Shown: positions 1-7,909 of the stretch, piece after piece | How the letters are laid out: the number at the start of each line of letters is the position of its first letter | Numbering within the stretch: position 1 is the first letter of the stretch | Assembly: GCA_964525935.1 (NCBI GenBank) | Contig: CAZGJZ010000007.1 | Span: 285,850-349,849, forward strand | Direction: 5' to 3' | DNA length: 64,000 nucleotides | DNA from: UBA2377 sp964525935 | GTDB lineage: Bacteria > Verrucomicrobiota > Verrucomicrobiia > Opitutales > Opitutaceae | The notes under the pieces: generated by a model | What the model was told of the DNA's origin: nothing | Seen by the model: only the letters and a program-made list of their open reading frames with translations | Databases searched by the model: none | Position numbers and translations under genes: made by a program

Positions 1-594
1 GGCACCATCATCCGCGGCAATCACCTTCACGACATCTGGTCGCAGGACTACGGCGGCTGGGGCATCTACCTCGATGAAGGCACCTCCCACCTCCTCATCG
101 AGCACAACCTCGTGCACGATACCAAGGACGCCCCGTTCAACATTCACTTCGCCCGCGAAAACGTTGTCCGCCACAACATCTTCGCCCGCGGCCAGAACGC
201 GCTCGTCTCCGTTTCCCGGGTCGAGCCCGGCCAATACAGCGCCAATTTTTTCAACAACCTCGTCGTCGGTCCCGGCAAACGGCTCTTCTGCGGCGGCTAC
301 AAGGGCAATATCGCCGACGGCGCACTCGTCTCCAACGCCAACTGCTTCTGGAATCCCGCCGGCCCCCTGCCCGCCAGCGCCAACCCGCGCACCAGCACGC
401 CCAACGCCCCGAAGCAGATCAGCTGGACCGCATGGAAAAAAGCCGGCCACGACAGCCTCTCCCTCGTCGCCGACCCCAAGCTCACCGAAGGTAAAAAGAC
501 GTGGCGCGTCGCCAAAAACTCCCCGGCCCTGAAACTCGGCTTCAAGCCCTGGGACTGGTCGAAGTGCGGCCCGCGCCCGCCAACCAAGCGCTAG
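1..594 (+). CDS. Right-handed parallel beta-helix repeat protein, C-terminal part
   Basis: The frame is open from the first base, so the N-terminus lies left of the window; 197 residues are visible. The visible part has the alternating turn-and-strand pattern of pectate-lyase-like beta-helices: GNHLHDIW, a GWGIYLDEG stretch, EHNLVHDT, RHNIFARGQNAL and FFNNLVVGP. It ends with the DPKL...SPALKLGFKPWD cap that closes many such proteins. These are normally exported polysaccharide-binding or -cleaving proteins. Substrate and catalytic residues cannot be judged from this fragment. Short-chain carbohydrate lyase or structural beta-helix are both possible. Confidence 0.8.
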   Translation, partial: GTIIRGNHLHDIWSQDYGGWGIYLDEGTSHLLIEHNLVHDTKDAPFNIHFARENVVRHNIFARGQNALVSVSRVEPGQYSANFFNNLVVGPGKRLFCGGYKGNIADGALVSNANCFWNPAGPLPASANPRTSTPNAPKQISWTAWKKAGHDSLSLVADPKLTEGKKTWRVAKNSPALKLGFKPWDWSKCGPRPPTKR

Positions 595-610
595 CCGCGG
601 CACGCTGACT

Positions 611-729
611 CGTTCTCATTCTCCTAATCGTTCTCGTTCTCTTCTCGTCCTTTCCGATTACGATTAGGAGTAAGAAAACGAGAACGACTTCCTTCAAAAT
701 TCTTCCGTGTCTTCCGCGTGTTCCGTGGG
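611..729. repeat. Intergenic hairpin of CGTTCTC words followed by 9-bp TTCCGTG repeats
   Basis: CTCCTAATCG at 621-630 is answered by CGATTAGGAG at 661-670, and CGTTCTC at 611-617 by GAGAACG at 680-686, forming a nested inverted repeat. CGTTCTC recurs at 629 and 635. Directly after it, TTCCGTG/TTCCGCG/TTCCGTG start at 703, 712 and 721 with a 9-bp period. The hairpin may also end transcription of the beta-helix gene. The TTCCGTG word array resembles intergenic repeats I associate with Verrucomicrobia and Planctomycetes. Confidence 0.6.
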
Positions 730-747
730 CAAGCTCGGGTGATCACC

Positions 748-1902
748 ATGTCCCCCGACGCTCTCCGCGATCTTCTCATCCGCTGGTGCAATCAGAACTC
801 CGGCAGCGAGAACTACGCCGGCCTCGACGCCATGCGCGCGCTCCTCGCCGCCGAGTTCGCCACCCTTCCCGGCGCGACCGTCGAACACCTGCCCCTCACT
901 GGCACTCCCGCCCTCGCCCTGCGTATCCGCGTGCGGCCCGCCGCGCCGCACCAACTCTTCTTCAGCGGCCACTACGACACCGTTTACGAAAAACAAAGCG
1001 CCTTCCAAACCTGCACGCTCACAGCGCCCGATATCCTGCGCGGTCCCGGCGTGGCCGACATGAAAGGTGGCCTCGTCGTGATGCTCGCCGCCCTCCGCGA
1101 GTTCGAGCAAGGCCCCCACGCCGCCCAGCTCGGCTACGAAATTCTCCTCGGCCCCGATGAGGAGATCGGCTCCGCCGGCACCGAACCGCTGCTCACCGCC
1201 GCCGCGGCGCGCCACCGCTTCGCCCTCGTGTTCGAGCCCGCCCGCAGCAACGGCGACCTCGTCAAATCGCGCAAAGGCACCGGCATCTTCACGCTCACCG
1301 TCCACGGCCGCGCCGCCCACGCCGGCCGGGATCCCGCCGCCGGCCGCAACGCCATCCTCGCGCTCTGTGAGCTGCTCCCCCAGGTCGACACCCTCAGCCG
1401 CGAATTGCCCGGCGTGATGATCAATGTCGGCGCCATCCGCGGCGGCGGAGTCGTCAACATCGTCCCCGACCTCGCCAGCGCCGATCTCAATGTTCGTATT
1501 ACTCACAGCGGTGACGACGCGCACTTCATCGTCCGGCTCAACGAGATCATCGCTCCGCTCAACGCCCGCGATGGCTACCGCGCTGTTGTCACCGGCCGTT
1601 TCAACCGCGGCCCCAAGGTCGAGACCGCCGCCGAAATCGCCATGTTCGCCGCGTGGCAGGCCTGCGCCCGCGCAATCGGCGTCACCTTCGACTGGCAACA
1701 CGTCGGCGGTGGCTCCGACGGCAACATCCTCTCCGCCGCCGGCCTGCCCAATCTCGATGGTCTCGGCCCGGTCGGCGACGGCCTGCACAGTGACCGCGAA
1801 TTTATCCGTATTTCCAGCCTGACTGAACGAGCCCACATCGCTGCGCGTTGGATCACCGGCGTCGCCAGCGGCGCCATCGTCCTGCCGACTCGCCGCCTAT
1901 GA
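748..1902 (+). CDS. M20-family metallopeptidase (carboxypeptidase G2-like)
   Basis: 384 residues. Zinc-ligand motifs of the M20 family are in order: SGHYDTVY (His75, Asp77), GVADMKGG (bridging Asp104), GPDEEIGS (Glu138/Glu139), VFEPARSNG (Glu163) and a late GDGLHSDRE histidine. The dimerisation-type insert contains the conserved GRAAHAG histidine. This layout fits glutamate carboxypeptidase/aminoacylase-like enzymes that cut amide bonds of small peptides or N-acyl amino acids; the exact substrate cannot be read. ATG at 748 is preferred to the upstream frame, which runs into the TTCCGTG repeat. There is no signal peptide, so it is cytoplasmic. Its stop overlaps the start of the TspO gene (ATGA), so the two are probably translationally coupled. 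Confidence 0.88.
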   Translation: MSPDALRDLLIRWCNQNSGSENYAGLDAMRALLAAEFATLPGATVEHLPLTGTPALALRIRVRPAAPHQLFFSGHYDTVYEKQSAFQTCTLTAPDILRGPGVADMKGGLVVMLAALREFEQGPHAAQLGYEILLGPDEEIGSAGTEPLLTAAAARHRFALVFEPARSNGDLVKSRKGTGIFTLTVHGRAAHAGRDPAAGRNAILALCELLPQVDTLSRELPGVMINVGAIRGGGVVNIVPDLASADLNVRITHSGDDAHFIVRLNEIIAPLNARDGYRAVVTGRFNRGPKVETAAEIAMFAAWQACARAIGVTFDWQHVGGGSDGNILSAAGLPNLDGLGPVGDGLHSDREFIRISSLTERAHIAARWITGVASGAIVLPTRRL

Positions 1903-2390
1903 ATACCACACCCGCCGCTCCACGCTCCTGGCTCGCGCTCGTCGGCATTCTTCTCGCCTCGTTCACCGCCGCCGGCATCGGAGGCAGCGCCACGGCCGAG
2001 TCCGTGCAAACATGGTATCCTTTGTTGAACAAGCCCGCCTGGAATCCGCCGACCTGGGTTTTCGGACCAGCGTGGACGCTTCTATACATTCTCATGAGCG
2101 TGGCTGCATGGCGCATCTGGCAGCGGCAAACCCAACCAGGCGCCAAGCGGGCTATCGGTCTGTTCTTTGGTCAGCTCGCGCTCAACGCGCTGTGGTCCGT
2201 CCTCTTCTTCGGCCTCCAGCGCCCGGACCTCGCCCTCACCGAGCTTTTGCTACTTTGGCTGCTGCTGGTGGTGATCCAGCGTGCGTTCTGGAAAATAGAC
2301 CGCGTCGCCGGCTGGCTTTGGATGCCCTACCTCGCGTGGGTGAGTTTCGCCACCACGCTGAACGCCGCCATCTGGTGGCTCAACCGCTAG
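1899..2390 (+). CDS. tspO: TspO/MBR family membrane protein
   Basis: 163 residues with about five hydrophobic segments. The family signature KPAWNPPTWVFGPAW and the following WTLLYILMSVAAWRIW are present, as are FFGLQRPDLAL and the tryptophan-rich C-terminus. TspO proteins bind porphyrins and other hydrophobic ligands and act in stress and tetrapyrrole-linked signalling in bacteria. The start overlaps the preceding peptidase stop by four bases. The 3' end overlaps the convergent hemolysin-III gene by 11 bp, so there is no room for a separate terminator between them. Confidence 0.92.
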   Translation: MNTTPAAPRSWLALVGILLASFTAAGIGGSATAESVQTWYPLLNKPAWNPPTWVFGPAWTLLYILMSVAAWRIWQRQTQPGAKRAIGLFFGQLALNALWSVLFFGLQRPDLALTELLLLWLLLVVIQRAFWKIDRVAGWLWMPYLAWVSFATTLNAAIWWLNR

Positions 2391-3033
2391 CCTGCGGCAC
2401 CACGTAGCCAAACACCGCCACCCAGTGGCAGATGCTGCCACCGAGCACGAACAGGTGCCAGATCGCGTGGTGATACGGCAGCCGCTTCCAGAGATAAAAA
2501 ACTGTCCCTGCAGAGTAGCATGCGCCGCCGACCAGCAACCACTCCACCCCAGCCCGCGGCAATGCCACCAGCAAGGGCTTGAAAGCGATCAGCACCAGCC
2601 AGCCCATGCCCAGATAGATCAGGGTCGAGACCACGCGAAACCGGCCCGCGAACCAGAACTTCATCACGATGCCGATCGCCGCGAGAGCCCAAATCACGCC
2701 AAACAGGCTCCAGCCCCAGGGTCCGCGCAGGCTCACCAGCAAAAACGGCGTGTAGCTGCCGGCGATCAGCAGAAAAATCGCCGCATGGTCGAACTTGCGC
2801 AGCAACCGCTTTAGCTCTGCCCGGCGGAAACTGTGGTAGAGCGTCGAAGCAGTGTAGAGTGCGATCAGGCTCGCGCCGAAAATCGCCGTGCTCGTGACAT
2901 GCCATGCATCCCCATGCAGCGCCGAAAACACCACCAGCAAAACCAGGCCGGCCACACTCAGCACCATACCCAGCCCATGCGTGGCGCTGTTGGCCCATTC
3001 CTCCCGTGGCGTGTAGGCGGCAGACTCTGACAT
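2380..3033 (-). CDS. Hemolysin III / PAQR-family membrane protein (YqfA-like)
   Basis: 217 residues with seven predicted membrane segments. Conserved PAQR features are visible: EEWANSATHGLG at the N-terminus, the STLYHSF segment, DHAAIFLLIAGSYTPF in the middle and HHAIWHLFVLGGSICHW near the end. The histidines and aspartate of these motifs form the intramembrane metal site in this family. Bacterial members are called hemolysin III but their role is mostly in membrane lipid homeostasis. The gene stands alone, convergent with tspO. Confidence 0.92.
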   Translation of the reverse strand: MSESAAYTPREEWANSATHGLGMVLSVAGLVLLVVFSALHGDAWHVTSTAIFGASLIALYTASTLYHSFRRAELKRLLRKFDHAAIFLLIAGSYTPFLLVSLRGPWGWSLFGVIWALAAIGIVMKFWFAGRFRVVSTLIYLGMGWLVLIAFKPLLVALPRAGVEWLLVGGACYSAGTVFYLWKRLPYHHAIWHLFVLGGSICHWVAVFGYVVPQASG

Positions 3034-3083
3034 GCGCCCATCCTCGCCTTGCCTCCGCGCCTTCGCAAGCCTTGGGTCCTGCC

Positions 3084-3596
3084 ATGAAAATCACCCCGCT
3101 GCCCTTCGTCGTCCTCTTCGGATTTTCCCTGACCACGCTGTCCGCCGCCGAGACCGGCAAACTCGAAAAAGCCAAGGAGGCCATCAAGGAAGCCGCCCAC
3201 GAAACCGCCGAGGCCACCAAAGCCGCGGCCAAGGTCACCAAGGAAAAGGCCGTCGAGCTCGGCACCGCCACGAAGGCGGGGGCCGTGAAGGCTTACGACA
3301 AGACCGTCGCCGGCACCAAGGTCGCCGCCGAGGCAACCAAGGAGAAATCCAAGGAAATCTACGCCGCGACCAAGGAAGGCTCCGCCAAAGCTTACGAAGC
3401 CACCAAGGAGGCCACGATCAAGGCCGCCGACAAAACCGTCGAAGTGACGAAAGACGCCGCCCACGCCACCAAGGAAAAAACCCTCGACCTCCTGACCACG
3501 AAGGAAGAACTCGCCCGCTACGACGCCAACCAAGACGGCCGCCTCGACGAGTCCGAACGCGCCAAGCTAAAAGCCGAAAAAGCCGCGGCAAAGTAA
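3084..3596 (+). CDS. Exported LEA/apolipoprotein-like repeat protein with C-terminal EF-hand
   Basis: 170 residues. An N-terminal signal peptide (MKITPLPFVVLFGF..., cut near residue 20) is followed by about 110 residues of Ala/Lys/Glu/Thr repeats. These carry recurring ATKE and KAYD/EKT words with an 11-residue feel, as in LEA group 3 proteins or apolipoprotein A-like amphipathic helices. The C-terminus has a canonical EF-hand loop, DANQDGRLDESE, with acidic ligands at loop positions 1, 3, 5, 9 and 12. This suggests a periplasmic or surface, calcium-responsive helical protein. The start is ATG 3084, directly at the signal peptide. No operon partner is evident. Confidence 0.75.
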   Translation: MKITPLPFVVLFGFSLTTLSAAETGKLEKAKEAIKEAAHETAEATKAAAKVTKEKAVELGTATKAGAVKAYDKTVAGTKVAAEATKEKSKEIYAATKEGSAKAYEATKEATIKAADKTVEVTKDAAHATKEKTLDLLTTKEELARYDANQDGRLDESERAKLKAEKAAAK

Positions 3597-3607
3597 TTCC
3601 CGGTGCA

Positions 3608-3646
3608 GGCGACTCGCCTGTATTTCGAAGCGGGCGGCGACCCGCC
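3608..3646. terminator. Two adjacent GC-rich hairpins after the LEA-like gene
   Basis: AGGCG-act-CGCCT (3608-3620) and GGGCGG-cga-CCCGCCC (about 3632-3647) are short perfect stems just past the stop codon. There is no long T run, so factor-independent termination is possible but weak. Confidence 0.45.
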
Positions 3647-3652
3647 CTCCTA

Positions 3653-3701
3653 GTAAATTCGCCGATATGAACTAGCAGGCTGGTTCATATCGATGATTTA
3701 C
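3653..3701. promoter_or_regulatory. Large inverted repeat upstream of the GntR/HMGL operon (candidate operator)
   Basis: CGATATGAAC (3663-3672) is matched perfectly by GTTCATATCG (3683-3692) around a 10-base centre. Outer arms GTAAAT (3653-3658) and ATTTAC (3696-3701) extend the dyad to about 49 bp. It lies about 35-85 bp upstream of the GntR regulator start. GntR-family dimers bind such palindromes, so autoregulation is a reasonable inference. Confidence 0.6.
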
Positions 3702-3737
3702 CCTCGCGCCAGTTTTGCTACGCGCCCTTAACGCGCA

Positions 3738-4190
3738 GTGATTATGGTGATGATGAAGATCGACCGCACTTGGCCTCTCACGCCCACTGAGCAGCTAAAG
3801 TCGCAACTGCGTCTTGCCATCCGCACCGGCACGCTGCGAACCCATCATATCCTACCAACCGTCAAGGCGCTCGCGTCGGAGCTGTCCCTCAACGCCAACA
3901 CCGTCGCCGCCGTTTATCGCGACTTGGCCCGCGAGGGATTGATCACCCAACACCGTCGTGGCGGCACCCGGGTCGCGGCAGGACCGTTTCCGCGCGCCAA
4001 AGGTGAACGCGAACTCCTCGCCCTCGCTGACCGTTTTATCCGTTTTGCGCAAAACCATCAGTGCTCTGGCGCGGACATGCTGCGCCTGATCGCCGGCCGC
4101 TGGCTGACTCCGGGCTTCCCTGCCTACCCGGACGAAGGGCGCTACCCGCTCTACGACTTCCTGCAAAATCATGACTACGATCAAGCCTAA
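3738..4190 (+). CDS. GntR-family transcriptional regulator, short (YtrA-like)
   Basis: About 145-150 residues. The N-terminal winged helix-turn-helix is clear: LTPTEQLKSQLRLAI, the LPTVKALASELSLNANTV recognition region, AVYRDLAREGLI, then the wing residues RRGGTRVA. The C-terminal part is only about 75 residues, too short for a FadR or aminotransferase effector domain and comparable to YtrA-type regulators. Several starts are possible (GTG 3738, ATG 3744, 3750 or 3753). The 3' end overlaps the next gene by 20 bp, so it most likely controls that gene. A large inverted repeat sits just upstream. The codon use looks less GC-rich at third positions than most neighbours. Confidence 0.85.
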   Translation: MIMVMMKIDRTWPLTPTEQLKSQLRLAIRTGTLRTHHILPTVKALASELSLNANTVAAVYRDLAREGLITQHRRGGTRVAAGPFPRAKGERELLALADRFIRFAQNHQCSGADMLRLIAGRWLTPGFPAYPDEGRYPLYDFLQNHDYDQA

Positions 4191-5496
4191 GCCTATCGCT
4201 GACGCCGGTCCCGACTACGTCGAGTCCTCGTTCCCTCGCGGAGATTTCCCCGCCTACGACTGGACCCAGCGACCCATCGCGCTGCCTCCTACTGTTTGGA
4301 CCACCGAAACTACGCATCGAGATGGACAACAAGGTGGTTTGCCACTGACCACCGCGCAAAGCCTGCGCGTCTATGAACTAATGTGCACCTTCACCGGCCA
4401 ATCCGGCGCGGTGCGACAGGCCGAATTTTTTGTCTACCGACCTGCCGATCGCGATGCGCTGAGCGGCGCGTTGGCGCGTTGGCGCGACGGCGCCCCGGTC
4501 GAACCTACCACCTGGATCCGCGCCACGACAAAGGACGTCGCACTCATTCGCGCCCTCGGCGTCCGTGAAACCGGCATGCTTGCTTCGATTTCCGACTATC
4601 ACACGTTTCACAAATTCACGCCTAGCGGCCGCCGTTCCGCGGTTGAACACTATCTTGCGGCCGTGCGCACAACACTGGAGGCCGGGATCAGGCCGCGACT
4701 GCATTTGGAAGACGCCACCCGAGCGCCGCTTGACGTCATCAGTTGGTTTGTGGACGCCGTGCAGGAAATCGCCGTCCAGCATCCACCGGCCCTGCGTCCC
4801 AAATTCCGCATCTGCGACACCATGGGCGTGGGCTTGCCTTATGAAGATGTGGCCGCGCCCCGCAGCGTGCCGCGGATTTTTCAGCGCCTGCGCGCCCAAG
4901 GCCTCACAACCGAGGCTCTCGAGTTCCATCCCCACAATGACACGTGGATGATCGTGCCCAACTGTCTAGCCGCCGTGCGGGCCGGTTGCGGCGCCATCAA
5001 CGGCACTCTGCTCGGCAAAGGCGAACGCACCGGCAACGCTCCACTCGAAGCCGTCCTGCTGCACCTGATCGGCATGGGCTACTTTCCGGAATCACGCCCT
5101 GACTTCACCGCACTAAATCAGCTCGCCGAATTTTATGAGCAAATTGGTCACGGCGTGCCGCCTAAATATCCGCTCTTTGGCCGCGACGCTCATCGCACCC
5201 GAGCGGGTATTCACGCCGACGGACTCAACAAATTCTGGTGGATGTATGCGCCATTCGATGTGCCCAAGCTTCTGGGCCGCCCGCTGGAAGTTTCTCTAAC
5301 CAAAGACTCCGGCTTGGCGGGAGTGATCTTCCTGCTGCGGCAACATCAGGGCATCGATCTGCCCAAGGACGACCCTCGGGTGCAACAAATCCAAGCGTGG
5401 GTTACACAGCAATTCGACGACGGCCGTCAGACTAGCATCGAGTGGGAAGAACTGGCGCCCATCGCGGCGAGGCTCCTCAACCTCGCCATGGTGTGA
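4171..5496 (+). CDS. DRE-TIM (HMGL-like) carboxyltransferase/lyase, orphan homologue of isopropylmalate/homocitrate synthases
   Basis: 441 residues. Family signatures appear in order: ETTHRDGQQGG (Arg50/Asp51, substrate and metal), LHLEDATRAP, ICDTMGVG, EFHPHNDTWM (metal histidines) and INGTLLGKGERTGN. These define the superfamily that condenses or cleaves 2-oxo or acyl-CoA substrates (LeuA, NifV/homocitrate synthase, HMG-CoA lyase, Re-citrate synthase). The LeuA regulatory C-terminal domain is absent and there are no leu genes nearby, so leucine synthesis is unlikely. It forms a bicistron with the GntR regulator. Many codons end in A or T, unlike adjacent genes, suggesting transfer. The substrate is unknown. 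Confidence 0.8.
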   Translation: MTTIKPKPIADAGPDYVESSFPRGDFPAYDWTQRPIALPPTVWTTETTHRDGQQGGLPLTTAQSLRVYELMCTFTGQSGAVRQAEFFVYRPADRDALSGALARWRDGAPVEPTTWIRATTKDVALIRALGVRETGMLASISDYHTFHKFTPSGRRSAVEHYLAAVRTTLEAGIRPRLHLEDATRAPLDVISWFVDAVQEIAVQHPPALRPKFRICDTMGVGLPYEDVAAPRSVPRIFQRLRAQGLTTEALEFHPHNDTWMIVPNCLAAVRAGCGAINGTLLGKGERTGNAPLEAVLLHLIGMGYFPESRPDFTALNQLAEFYEQIGHGVPPKYPLFGRDAHRTRAGIHADGLNKFWWMYAPFDVPKLLGRPLEVSLTKDSGLAGVIFLLRQHQGIDLPKDDPRVQQIQAWVTQQFDDGRQTSIEWEELAPIAARLLNLAMV

Positions 5497-5518
5497 TCTG
5501 CGCCGACCGCCGCAAACG

Positions 5519-7183
5519 TCACGGATTCGGGCTCACTGGGTCGGTCGGCTGCTGGTAGTGCACCGGATAAGTCTGGGCGCTGGCGGCGAGTTTCAGGAAC
5601 TTGTCCAGTGGCACCACTTCCACGGGCTCGCTCAGGCTCTCGAGGATCTGCGTCACCTTCTCCACCGTGTTGCTCTCGCGGATGTGTAGCAGCAGGAAAT
5701 ACGGACGCTGCGGGTTCAGCTGGATCAGTTCCTCGATGTCCGCCGCGGCTTCAGCCACCGGCCGGCTCACATCGAGATAATAGTCGTAGCTGATAAAGGG
5801 TTTGCCGTCGCGCAGGTCGAACGTGCGCGCCGTGCCGTAGCCGTTGATGAAGCCCAACACATCGGGAAACTCGTGATAATAGCGGTCGACGACTTCCTTC
5901 GGCAGGTCGGTGTTGCCGACATGGCGGTTGCCCTCGGAGTAGTCCATGATCTCCATCACATTCAGGTCGAGTTGCTTCATCAGCCCGCGCGCATCGGCCA
6001 TGAGCGCCGGAAATTTATCCGCGGGGATCGACTTCGGATACATGTAGCCCGGACCGCTGAGGCCGGCGATGAAGTAGTCGTTGGGCGACTTGTCCTCGTA
6101 GAAATACTGCAGCGCAGGCGGGTTCATCCACACCCAGTTCATCAACACCTGCCAGCCGTAGGGAATTTTGCCGCGACCGGGCTTGGTCCACGCCCCGATG
6201 CCCATGGCGTCGGTGGCGACGGCCGCGATGTAGACTTTCTTCTCCGCCACGAGTTTGGCGTCGGGTGCGACGTTGTGGCTGTTGGTGAACTTGAAGTCCG
6301 GCGTGAGCGGAATCTGGCAGGTGAAGGAAACGTTCGGCAGGTTGTGCAGGCCCTCCATCTTCAGGCCGTAGTTGCCCACCAGCGTGGTGTGCTGCCCCTC
6401 GGTGTCCTTCCCATAGGAATGCCAGCCGAGCACGATGCTTGCGGGATTCTGGCGGGTGAAAATTTTGCGCAGCAGCGCCAGTTCCTTCGGATGCTTCGGG
6501 TTGGCCGAGAGGTCGGAGAAAAACGCGCGCTGCATGATGCCGAAATCGGCGATGCCGGGTTGCATCTCGATGCCGGCGTGGCCGCCGAGCACAACGTAGT
6601 AATCGCGGGAGCACTGCTCGAAATAGTGGTCGTAGGCCCACTGGTAAATTTCGTCGTCAGGCTTGCCGCGGAAGATGCCGCGCAGGTCTTCGACTTTTTT
6701 CAGGCCGTGCTTTTCGGCGAGCGGGATCAGATCTTCGCTGACGACCAGCGCATCGCGCACACCGGCTACGGTGAAAGCGACGATCAGCGAGGAACGCACC
6801 TCGCGGTCCCAGACCACGTAGCCCTTGGCGTATTTGGCGTAGAGCGCCAGCGCGGCGTCAGCATCGTCCAAGCCGAGGCGGTTGAACTTCATGCCATGGC
6901 GCTTTTCCAAAAAGCCCTCCAGCGGCCGCACGATTTCCCACTGCCAGTGCGTCGGGTATTCGAGGTAGATGCGCGGGTAATCGCGGTTGGCGAGGCCTTG
7001 CAGTGAGATGAGCAGCGCGTGCCCGGGCACATCGCCATCCATGCGCCAGTTTTCCGAAAGCGGAATCAGCGTCGCTTCGGCGGGAGCCTTGGCAACTTTG
7101 GCCGGCACGGGCTGGGCCGACGCGGTGACGACAACGGCGCCGAGGCCCACCAGGGCGATGAAAAGAGAAAGAAAGGAACGCAT
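5519..7183 (-). CDS. Exported GxGYxYP-domain protein (putative glycoside-hydrolase-related)
   Basis: 554 residues. A signal peptide (MRSFLSLFIALVGLGAVV..., cut after ASA near residue 24) precedes a large domain containing the diagnostic GLSGPGYMYPK motif that names the GxGYxYP family. Members are found mainly in Bacteroidetes and Verrucomicrobia near carbohydrate genes, and biochemical function is not established. Aromatic and acidic residues are abundant (WVWMNPPALQYFYEDKS, MEIMDYSEGNRH), compatible with a TIM-barrel-like carbohydrate site. The ATG at 7183 is chosen because it starts the signal peptide. It follows the 7231-7779 gene by 47 bp and is probably co-transcribed with it. Confidence 0.82.
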   Translation of the reverse strand: MRSFLSLFIALVGLGAVVVTASAQPVPAKVAKAPAEATLIPLSENWRMDGDVPGHALLISLQGLANRDYPRIYLEYPTHWQWEIVRPLEGFLEKRHGMKFNRLGLDDADAALALYAKYAKGYVVWDREVRSSLIVAFTVAGVRDALVVSEDLIPLAEKHGLKKVEDLRGIFRGKPDDEIYQWAYDHYFEQCSRDYYVVLGGHAGIEMQPGIADFGIMQRAFFSDLSANPKHPKELALLRKIFTRQNPASIVLGWHSYGKDTEGQHTTLVGNYGLKMEGLHNLPNVSFTCQIPLTPDFKFTNSHNVAPDAKLVAEKKVYIAAVATDAMGIGAWTKPGRGKIPYGWQVLMNWVWMNPPALQYFYEDKSPNDYFIAGLSGPGYMYPKSIPADKFPALMADARGLMKQLDLNVMEIMDYSEGNRHVGNTDLPKEVVDRYYHEFPDVLGFINGYGTARTFDLRDGKPFISYDYYLDVSRPVAEAAADIEELIQLNPQRPYFLLLHIRESNTVEKVTQILESLSEPVEVVPLDKFLKLAASAQTYPVHYQQPTDPVSPNP

Positions 7184-7230
7184 GGCGACAGGGTTTCGTT
7201 TGGAAGGCGTGGTTGGATGCAGCACCGCGC

Positions 7231-7779
7231 TCACTCGGCGTTGCCGGTGACGCGGGTCTTGGCGGCGTCGGCTTCGGAGAGCCGGTGAAAAATGTAAACG
7301 ACCGGCCGATTGCGCGTGCTGCGCAGCTCGGTGAGCGTGAGCTGGGCGCCGTTGGCCGAGACTTTATAGTCGCTCAGGATATTGACCGCGCGCGCGCCCT
7401 GCTGCGTGTCGAGCACGAGGTCGGTGTTCAGACGCAGGAGCCGGCCGTCATCAAGCCACTCGCCGCGGACTTTCTTGGTGCGATCGCCGCCGATATAGGC
7501 GCCGAGGTGGCGGTTGTCGGCCCACCACGTGACCGGCACAACATTGGCGGCCAGCGTGAGATCGAGCGGCGTCACGTCTTCATACGTGCGCCGGCCGGCG
7601 GCGAACTGGCGCGTGATCGTGAGATGGTTGCCTTCGCCGGTGATCACCAGGTCGTAAGCCTTCCATGGGCTAAGCTCGGTGCTGCGCGCCGTATCGATGC
7701 GCCAGTGACCGGCCAGCGGGCTGGCCGCAGACGCGCTCAAACCAACGAGGGAAAAAACCAGGAGGAAGATGCGATGCAT
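7231..7779 (-). CDS. Exported protein of unknown function, possibly calycin-like or DUF-type
   Basis: 182 residues. A clear signal peptide (MHRIFLLVFSLVGLSASA) is followed by AGHWRIDTARS and LVITGEGNHLTITRQF. The remainder alternates short beta strands (WWADNRHLGAYIGG, VRGEWLDDGRLLRLN, QLTLTELRS). The pattern recalls lipocalin-type proteins that report AGxWxxD...S at the N-terminus, but no family is recognised with confidence. ATG 7779 starts the signal peptide. It is the upstream gene of a likely two-gene operon with the GxGYxYP protein, which suggests a shared periplasmic or extracellular role. Confidence 0.7.
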   Translation of the reverse strand: MHRIFLLVFSLVGLSASAASPLAGHWRIDTARSTELSPWKAYDLVITGEGNHLTITRQFAAGRRTYEDVTPLDLTLAANVVPVTWWADNRHLGAYIGGDRTKKVRGEWLDDGRLLRLNTDLVLDTQQGARAVNILSDYKVSANGAQLTLTELRSTRNRPVVYIFHRLSEADAAKTRVTGNAE

Positions 7780-7860
7780 GACCCCGCACACGAAGCTGCC
7801 CGTGTGCCATATCTCAAACCAAAAGGCCGGAAAGGCCGATGAAAGATCAGAGCCACTCGA

Positions 7861-7891
7861 GGTAGGGCGTGATCGCTGATCGCGCCCTACC
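7861..7891. terminator. GGTAGGGCG hairpin downstream of the PhyH-like gene
   Basis: GGTAGGGCG at 7861-7869 pairs with CGCCCTACC at 7883-7891. It lies 19 bp past the stop of the 7910-8917 gene on the minus strand and is followed by a modest T/C-rich stretch. A second stem, GCACACG/CGTGTGC, is at 7786-7807, just before the next gene start. Confidence 0.5.
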
Positions 7892-7909
7892 CTCAACACC
7901 TCCTTATCC

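Noticed and set aside
703..729. Possible CRISPR or tandem-repeat array
   Set aside because: Only three 7-bp units at 9-bp spacing, no spacers and no cas genes.
694..1836. 380-codon minus-strand frame opposite the M20 peptidase
   Set aside because: Gly/Ala/Glu-rich shadow; the sense frame has complete catalytic motifs.
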